From AC-32 sp963765785 (GTDB lineage Bacteria; Actinomycetota; Thermoleophilia; Gaiellales; Gaiellaceae): a DNA stretch of 64,000 nucleotides. The number at the start of each line of letters is the position of its first letter. Position 1 is the first letter of the stretch. A model generated the notes under the pieces. The model worked only from the letters and a program-made list of their open reading frames with translations. It was not told the origin of the DNA and ran no database searches. The stretch is taken from contig CAVXXW010000008.1 in assembly GCA_963765785.1 (NCBI GenBank), forward strand, positions 124,001 to 188,000, read 5' to 3'. Positions 44,399 through 52,192 of this stretch are shown here, in pieces. The position numbers were made by a program, and so were the translations under genes.

Positions 44399-44794
44399 TC
44401 AGTCGACCGCAGTCGCCTCCAGCAGGACGAGCAGCTGTGGTGTGAATAGTCGCGTCACGCCGAGCAGAGAGGTCGCAAAGCGGCTATCGGATTGTCCGAA
44501 GCGTCCCGAGAGACTTGTCCAGTGCTTCACAAGCTCATCGAAGTCGGTCGTGTACACGTTGAGCCGCACGACGTTGGCGAGCGTCATGTCGGCAGCAGCC
44601 AGGACGTCCTCAAGGTTGTCGAGGGACATCTCGAGTTGCGCGGCCATGTCGTCCGGATGCTGGGCGTTACCGTCTGCGTCCACAGCGTCTTGTCCACTGC
44701 ACACGAGCAGCCGCTGATGATCCTCGATGAGCTGAGCCTGGTCGAATCCCAATCTGGTAGACCAAGACACGGGGTTGATCGAGCTCCGTTGCAT
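44399..44794 (-). CDS. RidA/YjgF-family enamine/imine deaminase
   Basis: 131 aa. RidA proteins hydrolyse reactive 2-aminoacrylate and related imines in the cytoplasm. Family features: HQRLLVCSGQDAVDADGNAQ, then MAAQLEMSLDNLEDVLAAAD and VVRLNVYTTDFDEL. The catalytic Arg normally lies in a VRxxPxAVG motif near the C-terminus; here the equivalent reads LGVTRLFTPQLLVLLEATA, so the variant belongs to a less typical RidA subgroup. It faces the opposite way to its neighbours in this region. Confidence 0.85.
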   Translation of the reverse strand: MQRSSINPVSWSTRLGFDQAQLIEDHQRLLVCSGQDAVDADGNAQHPDDMAAQLEMSLDNLEDVLAAADMTLANVVRLNVYTTDFDELVKHWTSLSGRFGQSDSRFATSLLGVTRLFTPQLLVLLEATAVD

Positions 44795-44868
44795 GCCATT
44801 CCTCCTTCGCCAGGTTCCGTGACCCGCACCTTCTCAAGATGGCTCGGGGCGGGCTATGTACGTTGCGT

Positions 44869-44901
44869 CCCGTGGGCCAGCGTTAAGGAACGTCCCCCGA
44901 C
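44869..44901 (+). repeat. Dispersed intergenic repeat, family A, variant copy
   Basis: CCGTGGGCCAGCGTTAAGGA followed by ACGTCCCCCGA, upstream of the DDN-type gene. Confidence 0.65.
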
Positions 44902-44971
44902 GGTGCGCTAGGTGTCTCGACCATCGAGGAGGAGCCCGGCGACCGCGAGCCGCTCGTGCGATGATCGACGA

Positions 44972-45400
44972 ATGGCGAATCGGCTTGGTCCCCCTCGCCT
45001 GATCAATGGATGTGTGAAGGGTCTACTCCGCATCGGAGTCGCAGGGCGACATACCTACCTTCTTGGAGTACGTGGCCGAAGAAGCGGCCGGACCTATTCC
45101 ACGCCGGTCGTCCTGGTTGAGAACGGCGAGCGCTGGCTGGTTGCGCCCTACGGCGAGGTGAGCTGGGTTCGGAATGCTCGTGCGGCGGGTCAGGCGACCC
45201 TCAGCCGGGGGCGACACCGCGAAGAGATCAAGCTCAGCGAAATCGGCCCGCAGGAGAGCGCCCCGGTTCTTCGCCAGTACCTCCGCCAAGCCAAAGCTGT
45301 TCGCTCCAGCTTCGATGCGTCGCCTGACTCGCCCCTCGACGCATTCGTGGCGGAAGCCGGTCGGCACCCGGTGTTCCGCATCGAGTCGAGGTCACCATGA
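44972..45400 (+). CDS. Nitroreductase-family deazaflavin-dependent oxidoreductase (DDN/DUF385)
   Basis: 142 aa split beta-barrel protein of the F420-binding DDN family. Diagnostic segments: HTYLLGVRGRRSGRTYSTPV, VVLVENGERWLVAPYGEVSW and VRNARAAGQATLSRGRH. Members use reduced F420 to reduce quinones or nitro compounds. ATG at 44972 is chosen as the family usually starts just before the LING helix. Short single-gene unit. Confidence 0.87.
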   Translation: MANRLGPPRLINGCVKGLLRIGVAGRHTYLLGVRGRRSGRTYSTPVVLVENGERWLVAPYGEVSWVRNARAAGQATLSRGRHREEIKLSEIGPQESAPVLRQYLRQAKAVRSSFDASPDSPLDAFVAEAGRHPVFRIESRSP

Positions 45401-45561
45401 GCCGAGTTCGACGTTCGGCCCCTTGATTCTCGCGTCCCGACGCATGCTGACGAGGCCGACTCAAGCGGTAGCCACCTGGGCTGCGCCATTGCGGCCGGGA
45501 TTGATGCCCGAGTCCCCGCGCTTCATCGCGCCGTTGCCGCGTCGCCAGGGGTGGCCAGCCG

Positions 45562-46086
45562 TCAGACCTGCGACGCCGAGCGCAGGCTGGGCAATGCAAC
45601 CGCAATCCGGTCGGCCCACGCGTCGATCGTCGGCCAGTCGCGGTGGTCGCCAAAGCGGCCGCCAAAGGCGTGGAAGAACACGCGCGACCAGAACGGCCAC
45701 TGGTGCTTGTGGATGACGCCTTGGAAGACGCGATATTCGCGCGCACGGATCTCGGCACGAATCTCCCCGATCCCCTTGGGCTCGTTGTGGGTCAGCGGGC
45801 CGATCAGGCGCTTCGTATCGCCGAACGCTCCCACGCTGAAGAGCCAGAGCGGGCGAGCGGCTAGGGCATCGCGGTTTCTGGCAACGAATGCGTTCGCTTC
45901 GGGCGGCCACGACTGGTCATACACCGGTGCGCCGAGTACGACCGCGTCGTAGCCGTCGAGCGTCTCGACCTCGTCGACCAGACGGAGGTCGACCGAGGCT
46001 CCGGAGTCGACGAGGCGTGTGGCGATGCGAGCCGCGATCTCCGCGGTCGCTCCATGGCGGCTGGCGTAGACGACCAGGAGAGGCAT
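45562..46086 (-). CDS. Flavodoxin-domain protein (HemG/protoporphyrinogen-oxidase-like fold)
   Basis: 174 aa. FMN-binding loop LVVYASRHGATAEIAARIA at the N-terminus, then DGYDAVVLGAPVYDQSWPPE and LFSVGAFGDTKRLIGPL, the typical flavodoxin fold with FMN loops. HemG-type proteins carry the same layout, but the assignment to heme synthesis is not certain. The start is set at ATG 46086, directly before the first strand. Confidence 0.82.
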   Translation of the reverse strand: MPLLVVYASRHGATAEIAARIATRLVDSGASVDLRLVDEVETLDGYDAVVLGAPVYDQSWPPEANAFVARNRDALAARPLWLFSVGAFGDTKRLIGPLTHNEPKGIGEIRAEIRAREYRVFQGVIHKHQWPFWSRVFFHAFGGRFGDHRDWPTIDAWADRIAVALPSLRSASQV

Positions 46087-46200
46087 GCTCCGAGGATCGC
46101 CGCTGCGGAGCGCGGTGGCATCGGGAATAGCCCGCAGCACGCCACGGATCGGGGCGTTTGCTCTATCGCCTACTCAGGATGTGGGAGGGTGCCTCGCCGT

Positions 46201-46230
46201 CGCCTGGGCCAGCGTGCGGGGGGTTTCCCC
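46201..46230 (+). repeat. Dispersed intergenic repeat, family A, left half only
   Basis: CGCCTGGGCCAGCGTGCGG matches the left half; the right half diverges into GGGGTTTCCCC, a small palindrome. Just upstream of the DUF1707 gene. Confidence 0.7.
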
Positions 46231-46245
46231 GGGTAATCGGTTAGC

Positions 46246-46869
46246 GTGTTTGCCGGGGTGGATGAGTCACAACGTGTCTCGGATCAGGATCGGGCGCAGG
46301 CTGTGCTCGCGCTTCGAGACGATCTGTTGGCGGGGCGGTTGACGCTTGATGAGTTCTCGGAACGGGTCGAGATCGCCTATCGAGCGAAGATTGGTCGGGA
46401 CTTGGTTCGCGCCCGACGAGACCTGCCTGAGTCGGATTCGGCGACCATCGGCTCGGGCCGACCGCAGAAACGTCTAGCAATCGCGTTCTTCGGCAGAGTC
46501 ATTCGTCGGGGACGACTGCGGCTACGGCGTCGGACGTTTGTGATCAGCGCCTTCGGAGATGTCGACCTTGATCTCCGTGAGGCCGAGATGCACGACCCGC
46601 GCGTCGCTGTGAGGATCTTCGTCGCCTTCGGCAACGTCGATCTCTATGTGCCCGAAGGCGTCAATGTTGAGGTCGGCGGAACGGTCGTCTTCGGCCGGTT
46701 GCGCGAGTGGGGACAGGACGTTGTCCGCGCCGACGCACCGACTGTTTCTGTTCACGCGTTTGGCTGCGTCGGAACGATGGATGTGTGGCGCGTGCCGCAC
46801 GAGATGCGCGGCAGTTACAGCGAGATCTTCGCCCAGCTGGAAGCACAACAGCCGCAACTGCCTGCCTGA
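46246..46869 (+). CDS. DUF1707 domain protein with C-terminal LiaF-like segment
   Basis: 207 aa. Residues 8-62 match the DUF1707 domain (VSDQDRAQAVLALRDDLLAG and RLTLDEFSERVEIAYRAKIG). The later half (FVISAFGDVDLDLREAEMHD and AFGNVDLYVPEGVNVEVGG) resembles the C-terminal beta-rich LiaF domain, which in related proteins takes part in cell-wall stress sensing. No transmembrane helix is seen, unlike many relatives. GTG 46246 is the proposed start. A family A repeat starts 17 bp after the stop. Confidence 0.8.
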   Translation: MFAGVDESQRVSDQDRAQAVLALRDDLLAGRLTLDEFSERVEIAYRAKIGRDLVRARRDLPESDSATIGSGRPQKRLAIAFFGRVIRRGRLRLRRRTFVISAFGDVDLDLREAEMHDPRVAVRIFVAFGNVDLYVPEGVNVEVGGTVVFGRLREWGQDVVRADAPTVSVHAFGCVGTMDVWRVPHEMRGSYSEIFAQLEAQQPQLPA

Positions 46870-46886
46870 GGCGGGCCGGTGAACTC

Positions 46887-46919
46887 TCCTGGGCCATTGT
46901 GCGGGAATGTCACCAGAAG
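46887..46919 (+). repeat. Dispersed intergenic repeat, family A
   Basis: TCCTGGGCCATTGTGCGGGA followed by ATGTCACCAGAAG, 17 bp after the DUF1707 stop. Near-identical to the copy at 51413. Confidence 0.85.
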
Positions 46920-47090
46920 CGAGCGGGCCACGCTCATCGACGGAGGTCAATGACGCGGACGCCGGACGTGACGCACGGACGTCCTCCGCGTGAGCGGCAC
47001 CGATGAGATCCTTCCGATCGACAGGTCTCATCCCTGGGGCCAACGATGGAGCCAAGGTTTCCACCGAACCACGATGCGAGAGGAGGGCCT

Positions 47091-47462
47091 ATGTCGGGCC
47101 AGATCGTGCATTTCGAGATCCCGGCGGACGACACCGCGAAGGGGCGCGAGTTCTGGGGCTCGCTCTTCGGGTGGCAATTCCAGTCCGTCCCCGGCCCGTC
47201 GGAGTACCACATGACCGAAATCACCCCGGGCCAGACGGGCGGGGCGATTACCAACATGGAACCCGGCAAGCGAGGGACACGGGCTTACTTCGACGTCGAC
47301 GAGATCAACGCCGGTGCCGCGCGCGTAAAGGAACTGGGCGGCGAGGCCGACGACCCGATGCCTGTGCCGGGCATGGGCTGGTTTTCGACCTGTAGGGACC
47401 CGCAGGGCAACGAGTTCGGCCTCTGGCAGAACGACACCTCCGCGCCCACCCCGACCGCGTGA
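47091..47462 (+). CDS. Glyoxalase/VOC-family protein
   Basis: 123 aa with the beta-alpha-beta-beta-beta vicinal-oxygen-chelate fold: IVHFEIPADDTAKGREFWGS, then FGWQFQSVPGPSEYHM, and a C-terminal WFSTCRDPQGNEFGLWQ. The His and Glu at strand ends (His in IVHFEIPADD, Glu in GNEFGLW) fit the metal site. The reaction is unknown; relatives include lactoylglutathione lyases and resistance proteins. ATG 47091 has GGAGGGCC upstream. A long hairpin follows the stop. Confidence 0.85.
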   Translation: MSGQIVHFEIPADDTAKGREFWGSLFGWQFQSVPGPSEYHMTEITPGQTGGAITNMEPGKRGTRAYFDVDEINAGAARVKELGGEADDPMPVPGMGWFSTCRDPQGNEFGLWQNDTSAPTPTA

Positions 47463-47468
47463 ACCCAT

Positions 47469-47513
47469 CAACGGCTTGGCGGCGTCCTTCGGTGGGGCGC
47501 CGCCAAGCCGTTG
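47469..47513 (+). terminator. Long hairpin after the VOC gene
   Basis: 16-bp perfect arms CAACGGCTTGGCGGCG and CGCCGCCAAGCCGTTG with a 13-base loop, seven bases after the stop. A convincing transcription end, without a T-run. Confidence 0.85.
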
Positions 47514-47566
47514 CCTGCGGCCACGAGGCCGAGCGTGCACGCCGCAGACCTTCAAGGCGGACACTC

Positions 47567-47598
47567 GCGTGGGCCAGTGTTCCGGAATAACCCCTGAC
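47567..47598 (+). repeat. Dispersed intergenic repeat, family A, TTCC variant
   Basis: GCGTGGGCCAGTGTTCCGGA followed by ATAACCCCTGAC. First of two copies 70 bp apart. Confidence 0.75.
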
Positions 47599-47636
47599 GA
47601 CTTGATGCTGGATCTGGCCGGAACGATGAGTTCCCC

Positions 47637-47670
47637 GTCGCCTGGGCCAGTGTTCCGGAATGACCCTGAG
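47637..47670 (+). repeat. Dispersed intergenic repeat, family A, TTCC variant
   Basis: CGCCTGGGCCAGTGTTCCGG followed by AATGACCCTGAG; second of the tandem pair upstream of the GntR promoter. Confidence 0.8.
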
Positions 47671-47689
47671 CCCGCCGCGCGACCGGTAC

Positions 47690-47719
47690 TTGACGCGTCG
47701 GTACTTTTCGTGGTAACGT
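47690..47719 (+). promoter_or_regulatory. Promoter of the GntR-ABC operon
   Basis: TTGACG at 47690-47695 and TAACGT at 47714-47719 with an 18-bp spacer. The GntR ATG lies 11 bp further on, so the transcript would be leaderless or nearly so. CTAG-ATGA-CTAG around the start codon may be part of the autoregulatory operator. Confidence 0.55.
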
Positions 47720-47729
47720 GGTTATCTAG

Positions 47730-48146
47730 ATGACTAGAGAACCATTGCTCCCCGTAATCGAGTTTCATCTGGATAGCCACTCCGGCGTCCCGGCTTATCT
47801 GCAGCTGGTGCAGCAGGTTCGCCAGGCGATTCGGCTCGGGATGCTTCGCCCCGGTGACCAGTTGCCGACGGTTAAGGAGGTGGTCACGAGTCTGACGCTG
47901 AACCCGAACACCGTCCTTCACGCGTATAGGCAGCTCGACCTGGAGGGCCTGGTGGAGGGTCGGCAAGGGGTCGGCACTTTTGTGGCAACGAACGGGACGC
48001 CGCTCCCGCCCGACCAGGTGAGGTCGCTTCGCTCGTCGCTCGACCGTTGGGTCACGCGCGCCCGAGCGGCTGGCCTGGATGAAGAAAGCATGTCGGCGCT
48101 GTTTGCCGAGTCGGTGCGTCCCGACTCGGTGTCGAGGGTGGCATGA
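47730..48146 (+). CDS. GntR-family regulator, YtrA subfamily
   Basis: 138 aa. N-terminal winged helix of the GntR type: VPAYLQLVQQVRQAIRLGML, RPGDQLPTVKEVVTSLTLNP and NTVLHAYRQLDLEGLVEGRQ with wing GVGTFVA. The effector domain is very short (about 40 residues, DRWVTRARAAGLDEESMSAL), which defines the YtrA subgroup that typically controls an adjacent ABC transporter. The ABC ATPase gene starts within its stop (ATGA overlap). No ribosome site is seen, consistent with a leaderless message. Confidence 0.9.
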   Translation: MTREPLLPVIEFHLDSHSGVPAYLQLVQQVRQAIRLGMLRPGDQLPTVKEVVTSLTLNPNTVLHAYRQLDLEGLVEGRQGVGTFVATNGTPLPPDQVRSLRSSLDRWVTRARAAGLDEESMSALFAESVRPDSVSRVA

Positions 48147-49051
48147 GCGAACCGCCCGCCGTTCACAGCGAAGGTCTTGGTAAGCGCTACGGGACGACCT
48201 GGGCGCTGCGCGACTGCACGCTGGAGATCCCGGCCGGCTCAGTAACAGCGCTTGTCGGCCCGAACGGGGCCGGGAAGACAACGCTGCTGCATCTGGTGAT
48301 CGGGCTGGCGAAGCAGACGACTGGCGCAGTGGAGGTGCTCGGCCTCTCGCCGCGCGATGAGGCGAAGGTGCTCCTTCCAAAGTTGGGTTTCGTCGCACAG
48401 GATCACCCGCTCTATCGCGGCTTGACGATCGCAGAGACGCTAAAGCTCGGCCGCCATCTGAATCCGCGCTGGAACGATGGTGTGGCTCTGGCGCGGGTCG
48501 AGCGTCTGGGCCTGAACCTCTCGCAGAAGGTCGGGCGGCTCTCGGGTGGCCAGCAGGCGCAGGTTGCGCTGACGCTCGCCCTGGCCAAGGAGCCAGAGCT
48601 GCTGGTGCTGGACGAGCCGGTCGCCTCGCTCGACCCGCTGGCGCGGCGTGAGTTCCTGAACGCCGTGCTCGAAGCCGCCGTCGAGAGCGGGGTGAGTGTG
48701 ATCCTTTCCTCGCACATCGTCTCCGAGTTGGAGCGCGTGTGCGACTACCTGGTGACGCTCGCGGACGGCCGTCCGCAGTTGGTCGGGCCGATCGACGAGA
48801 TCGTGGCCAGCCATCGCCTGCTGATCGGGCCGCGCAGCGACGCGTCGAGCGTCGCGCGCGTGCACAACGTGATCCGCGAGAGTCACACCGAGCGACAGAC
48901 GACACTGCTGGTGCGGGCCAACGGCCACGTCTACGACTGCTGCTGGGAGCAATGCGAGGTCGACCTGGAAGACATCGTGCTCGCCTACCTCGGCTACAAG
49001 CCGGGCGCAACGGCTGCGAGCCTCCCTATTCCTGAGCTGGTGGGGCGATGA
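48143..49051 (+). CDS. ABC transporter ATPase
   Basis: 302 aa. Walker A ALVGPNGAGKTTLLHL, Q-loop FVAQDHPLY, signature LSGGQQAQVALTLAL, Walker B LLVLDEPVASLDPLA, H-loop ILSSHIVSEL, followed by a C-terminal extension with several Cys (DCCWEQCEVDLEDIVL). It pairs with the permease that follows (ATGA overlap), probably as an export system repressed by the upstream GntR protein, as in ytr operons. Confidence 0.92.
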   Translation: MSEPPAVHSEGLGKRYGTTWALRDCTLEIPAGSVTALVGPNGAGKTTLLHLVIGLAKQTTGAVEVLGLSPRDEAKVLLPKLGFVAQDHPLYRGLTIAETLKLGRHLNPRWNDGVALARVERLGLNLSQKVGRLSGGQQAQVALTLALAKEPELLVLDEPVASLDPLARREFLNAVLEAAVESGVSVILSSHIVSELERVCDYLVTLADGRPQLVGPIDEIVASHRLLIGPRSDASSVARVHNVIRESHTERQTTLLVRANGHVYDCCWEQCEVDLEDIVLAYLGYKPGATAASLPIPELVGR

Positions 49052-49977
49052 CCTGGGTCGGCTGGCGGCTGCAGCGCACCGAGACGCTGATCGCGCTCGG
49101 CATCCTCGCCCTGCTCGCGGCGCTGCTCGTGCCGACCGGGATTCAGATGGCGGACGCATATCACCACGACGGGCTCGCCGCTTGCCTCTCGGTCAACCCC
49201 AGCCCCCTCTGCGCAAACAAGGTTGGCGGCTTCCAAGCGCGCTTCCAGTCGCTCAGCGACCTCGCCAACTGGTTCACGCTCCTCCCCGGTCTAATCGGCG
49301 TGCTCCTTGCAGCGCCCTTCATCCTCGACCTGGAACACGGCACCTACCGGCTCGCCTGGACACAGAGCATTACCCGCGGCCGCTGGCTCGCCGGGAAGCT
49401 CGGCCTCGCGGCCATCAGCGCCCTGCTCGCAGGCGGAGCCCTGACCCTGCTCCTCAACTGGTGGCGCGCTCCGGAGGCTCACCTAAACGGCCGCCTCCTC
49501 ACCGGCATCTACGACTCGACCGGCACCGTCGTCCTCGGCTACACCCTGTTCGCGCTCGGCCTGGCACTCGCGCTAGGGGCGTTATGGCGACGCTCGGCCG
49601 CTTCGCTCACGGTGGCCCTCATCGGCTACTTCGTCGCGCGCGTCCTCGTCGACTACAAGGTCCGCGACTGGCTCGTCTCGCCGCTCAAGGCGACCTGGAG
49701 AGGCAACCCGCAGCCGAGCTTTCTCTACAACGCGCACGTCATGAGCATTAGCGCCACCATCCACGGCCATCAGGTCATCACCGCCGGCGGCGGATTCGTG
49801 GGCGGCCACAAGCCGGTGACTGCGGCACCCGGACTCGGCAAAGCCGTCTTCCACGCCGTCTACCAACCCGCAAGCCACTTCTGGCCCCTGCAGCTCACAG
49901 AGACAGCGCTCTTCGTGGGTGTCGCCGCCCTCTTGATCGGCTTCGCCGTCTGGTGGACACGCGAGCGCGTGGCGTAG
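49048..49977 (+). CDS. ABC transporter permease
   Basis: 309 aa with about six helices, including RTETLIALGILALLAALLVP, FTLLPGLIGVLLAAPFILDL, LGLAAISALLAGGALTLLLN, and a last one WPLQLTETALFVGVAALLIG. A large non-membrane loop lies between helices 5 and 6. It matches the ABC-2-like permease of YtrA-linked transporters. Overlaps the ATPase gene by 4 bp. Substrate unknown. Confidence 0.85.
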   Translation: MTWVGWRLQRTETLIALGILALLAALLVPTGIQMADAYHHDGLAACLSVNPSPLCANKVGGFQARFQSLSDLANWFTLLPGLIGVLLAAPFILDLEHGTYRLAWTQSITRGRWLAGKLGLAAISALLAGGALTLLLNWWRAPEAHLNGRLLTGIYDSTGTVVLGYTLFALGLALALGALWRRSAASLTVALIGYFVARVLVDYKVRDWLVSPLKATWRGNPQPSFLYNAHVMSISATIHGHQVITAGGGFVGGHKPVTAAPGLGKAVFHAVYQPASHFWPLQLTETALFVGVAALLIGFAVWWTRERVA

Positions 49978-50082
49978 GAAGGACAGCGTCTCACCCCTGC
50001 AGATTGCCGCCCCTGAGTTGCACATCGAGTGGATCTCGACTGGCGCAAGATGCTGGAGGCGAGATGGGCTCTTACGTAGCGG

Positions 50083-50119
50083 TCTCGCCTGGGCCAGCGT
50101 GCGGGAATGTCACTCGAAG
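50083..50119 (+). repeat. Dispersed intergenic repeat, family A
   Basis: CTCGCCTGGGCCAGCGTGCG followed by GGAATGTCACTCGAAG, between the ABC permease and the NmrA-like gene. Confidence 0.85.
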
Positions 50120-50154
50120 GTGTAGCGGCGACGACGAGCACCTAGCCTGTACGT

Positions 50155-50856
50155 ATGAGCGAGCGAACGAGGAGGGTCTGCATCGTCGGAGCCTCCGGGA
50201 AGCTCGGGCAATACATGGTGCAACACGCGCTGGATCGGGGCTACGAGGTGGTGGGCGTGTGCCGGGAGCAAAGCGTAGGGAAGCTCGACGTGTTCAAGGG
50301 GCGCATCACCGTCGTTCCGGGAGCGACGAACGACGCCGAAGTGATCAAGAAGGCGGTCTCAGGGTGCGACGGGGTGCTCGTCGTGCTGGTGCCGCGAGGC
50401 GTCCACGGTTACTCGACTGGAACGGCCCAGGCGGTGCTCGACCACGCGCCTCGGGGCGCGCGCCTCGTGTTCTCGTGCGGGTGGCACATCACCCGCGACG
50501 GCCAGGACTTGTACTCGTGGAAGATCAAAGCGTTGGTGAATGTCGGCGGCCCGCTCGCGCGTCTCGCTCGCTTCGCCGACCTGGACGACCAAGTGGAGGC
50601 GTGCCGACGGGTGTTCGCCAGCGACACCCGGTGGACCGTCGTGCGCGGCAGCGATCTCGAGGAGGGGGAGAGTCAGGGCTTGCCCGTGTGGAGCCGGCAT
50701 GTCGGCGAACCAATCCTCGAGAGCAACCTCACCCGTCGCGTGGACTTCGCCCTGTTCATGGTGGAGGCCCTGACGAACGACGAGCTGGTACACGAGGCCC
50801 CGGCAATCGTCGGCTGCCAGACGCCCTCGGCGCTCGCACATGCCGCGAGCGAATGA
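50155..50856 (+). CDS. NmrA-like NAD(P)-binding protein
   Basis: 233 aa with an N-terminal Rossmann motif RVCIVGASGKLGQYMVQHAL and then KAVSGCDGVLVVLVPRGVHG. Resembles atypical short-chain dehydrogenases (NmrA/HSCARG type) that sense NADP or act on small substrates. The Ser-Tyr-Lys catalytic triad is not clearly present. Single gene; a family A repeat begins 6 bp after its stop. Confidence 0.8.
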   Translation: MSERTRRVCIVGASGKLGQYMVQHALDRGYEVVGVCREQSVGKLDVFKGRITVVPGATNDAEVIKKAVSGCDGVLVVLVPRGVHGYSTGTAQAVLDHAPRGARLVFSCGWHITRDGQDLYSWKIKALVNVGGPLARLARFADLDDQVEACRRVFASDTRWTVVRGSDLEEGESQGLPVWSRHVGEPILESNLTRRVDFALFMVEALTNDELVHEAPAIVGCQTPSALAHAASE

Positions 50857-50861
50857 ACTCA

Positions 50862-50895
50862 GGGCTGCGCCAGTGTTCGTGAATGACCCCTGAGG
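50862..50895 (+). repeat. Dispersed intergenic repeat, family A, TTCG variant
   Basis: GGGCTGCGCCAGTGTTCGTG followed by AATGACCCCTGAG, 6 bp after the NmrA-like stop. Confidence 0.7.
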
Positions 50896-51074
50896 CTAGG
50901 CAGGAACGGTGGCCACTGTTCTGGCGATGGCGGATCGCTAGGGCTTCGGTGCGCGGTTGTCCTCGGTATCTTCAACCTACCGGTGGCTCCATAGCCAGGC
51001 GCGCCGACGGGGCGCATACTGTTGCAGACGGTTCCACGCGGTTCCGACCGTGACCGGAAAAGGAAGGAGCGCAC

Positions 51075-51302
51075 ATGAGCGAGTTCCGTGAGGGCCAAAT
51101 CCGTAAGGAGGTCTCACAGGGGATCGTCGATGGTGTCCTGAAGCTGATCGGCATGCTCATGCTGCTCTGGATCGGGACGATCGCCCTCCTGGTTCTCTTT
51201 GCGTCAATTACGGCGCACTGGTGGGTGTTGATCCCCCTGGTCGTCGGGGCGGCGATGATCGTGATCGGGCTGGCTCGGACACACAGACCGACCAGAAGCT
51301 AA
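51075..51302 (+). CDS. Small membrane protein (75 aa)
   Basis: ATG behind AAGGAAGGAGCG. A polar head (MSEFREGQIRKEVSQGIVDG) is followed by two hydrophobic helices, LKLIGMLMLLWIGTIALLVL and WWVLIPLVVGAAMIVIGLAR. No family recognised. Confidence 0.75.
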   Translation: MSEFREGQIRKEVSQGIVDGVLKLIGMLMLLWIGTIALLVLFASITAHWWVLIPLVVGAAMIVIGLARTHRPTRS

Positions 51303-51412
51303 GCGGTCACGAGCCGCTGCGCCTCGAGCGGCGCAGCTACCAGCTAGACGCACACGCAGCAGCCCGCTGCGTTCGTCACCACGGAAGGGGTGGGGGCGCC
51401 ACGCGTGAGGCT

Positions 51413-51450
51413 CGCCGCCTGGGCCAGCGTGCGGGAATGTCACCAGAAGC
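51413..51450 (+). repeat. Dispersed intergenic repeat, family A
   Basis: CGCCGCCTGGGCCAGCGTGC followed by GGGAATGTCACCAGAAGC; closest match to the consensus. Confidence 0.88.
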
Positions 51451-51485
51451 CGTTGGGCCATCTGCGTGAAACTGCCGACGACGCC

Positions 51486-52120
51486 GTGGAAAGGATCGTT
51501 CTCAGCGATGCGCTGACGAGGTGGATAGCTCCGCACCCAGCTTGGACGCCGAATCCTGGTTGGCCTGAGGAGGTGGCCTTCGCGACGTGGCGGTCGCCCG
51601 ATTCCTTCGTGTTCATCGACCCGCTTGTCCGTGACGATCTCGACTTGGCCGCGTGGCAGCCGTTTGATCGCGCGGTCTCCGAGTCGGGCCTCCCAGCGGT
51701 TGTGCTGGTGACCGCCCCGTGGCACGAGCGCAGCCTTCGCGCCGTCGCCGCTAGGTATGCCGCCGCGGTTTGGATACATCCGCGCGGGCGTGCTCGCATC
51801 GGAGAGTTGCCTGAGCTGAGCGCGCTGCCCCGGGCGTGGAGGCTCTCGAACTCGACGGTGTAGACGAAGGGCAGGTGGCGTTCCATGTCGTTCCGGAGCA
51901 AGCGCTGATAGTGGCTGAGTGTTTCGTCGGCACCGGGAACGGCCTGCGCGTACAGCCGTCGCCTCCGACCCGAGACATGGCCGCGTTCGCCGCGTCGCTT
52001 GAACGACTGCGGGATCTTCGGATCGACCGCGTACTCGTCGCCCACGGGGCGCCGGTGCTCGCAGATGGCAGCGAGGCGATTCGAGGTGCGCTCGACGCCT
52101 TCGCGGGTAATCGTTCGTAG
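51486..52120 (+). pseudogene. Metallo-beta-lactamase-like hypothetical protein, frameshifted near 51.83 kb
   Basis: The first frame (from GTG 51486) gives WTPNPGWPEEVAFATWRSPD, then FVFIDPLVRDDLDLAAWQPF and a VLVTAPWHERSLRAVAARYA segment, resembling the MBL fold's invariant strand order with the HxH region weakened. At about 51832 the frame is lost; the second frame continues LELDGVDEGQVAFHVVPEQA and ends in LRIDRVLVAHGAPVLADGSE. A single missing base joins them. The zinc-binding HxHxDH motif is not evident. Low certainty on family. Confidence 0.55.
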
Positions 52121-52125
52121 CAACC

Positions 52126-52160
52126 GTCGACTGGGCCAGTGCGCGGGAATGTCACCAGAG
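52126..52160 (+). repeat. Dispersed intergenic repeat, family A
   Basis: GTCGACTGGGCCAGTGCGCG followed by GGAATGTCACCAGAGC, 6 bp after the previous stop and overlapping a possible start of the next gene. Confidence 0.85.
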
Positions 52161-52192
52161 CGCACGCCAGAGCAGCCGTTCATGATCGTCAG

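Noticed and set aside
44344..52160. Integron cassette array with attC sites
   Set aside because: No integrase, the repeats lack the GTTRRRY core and attC fold, and two genes (44399, 45562) run on the other strand.
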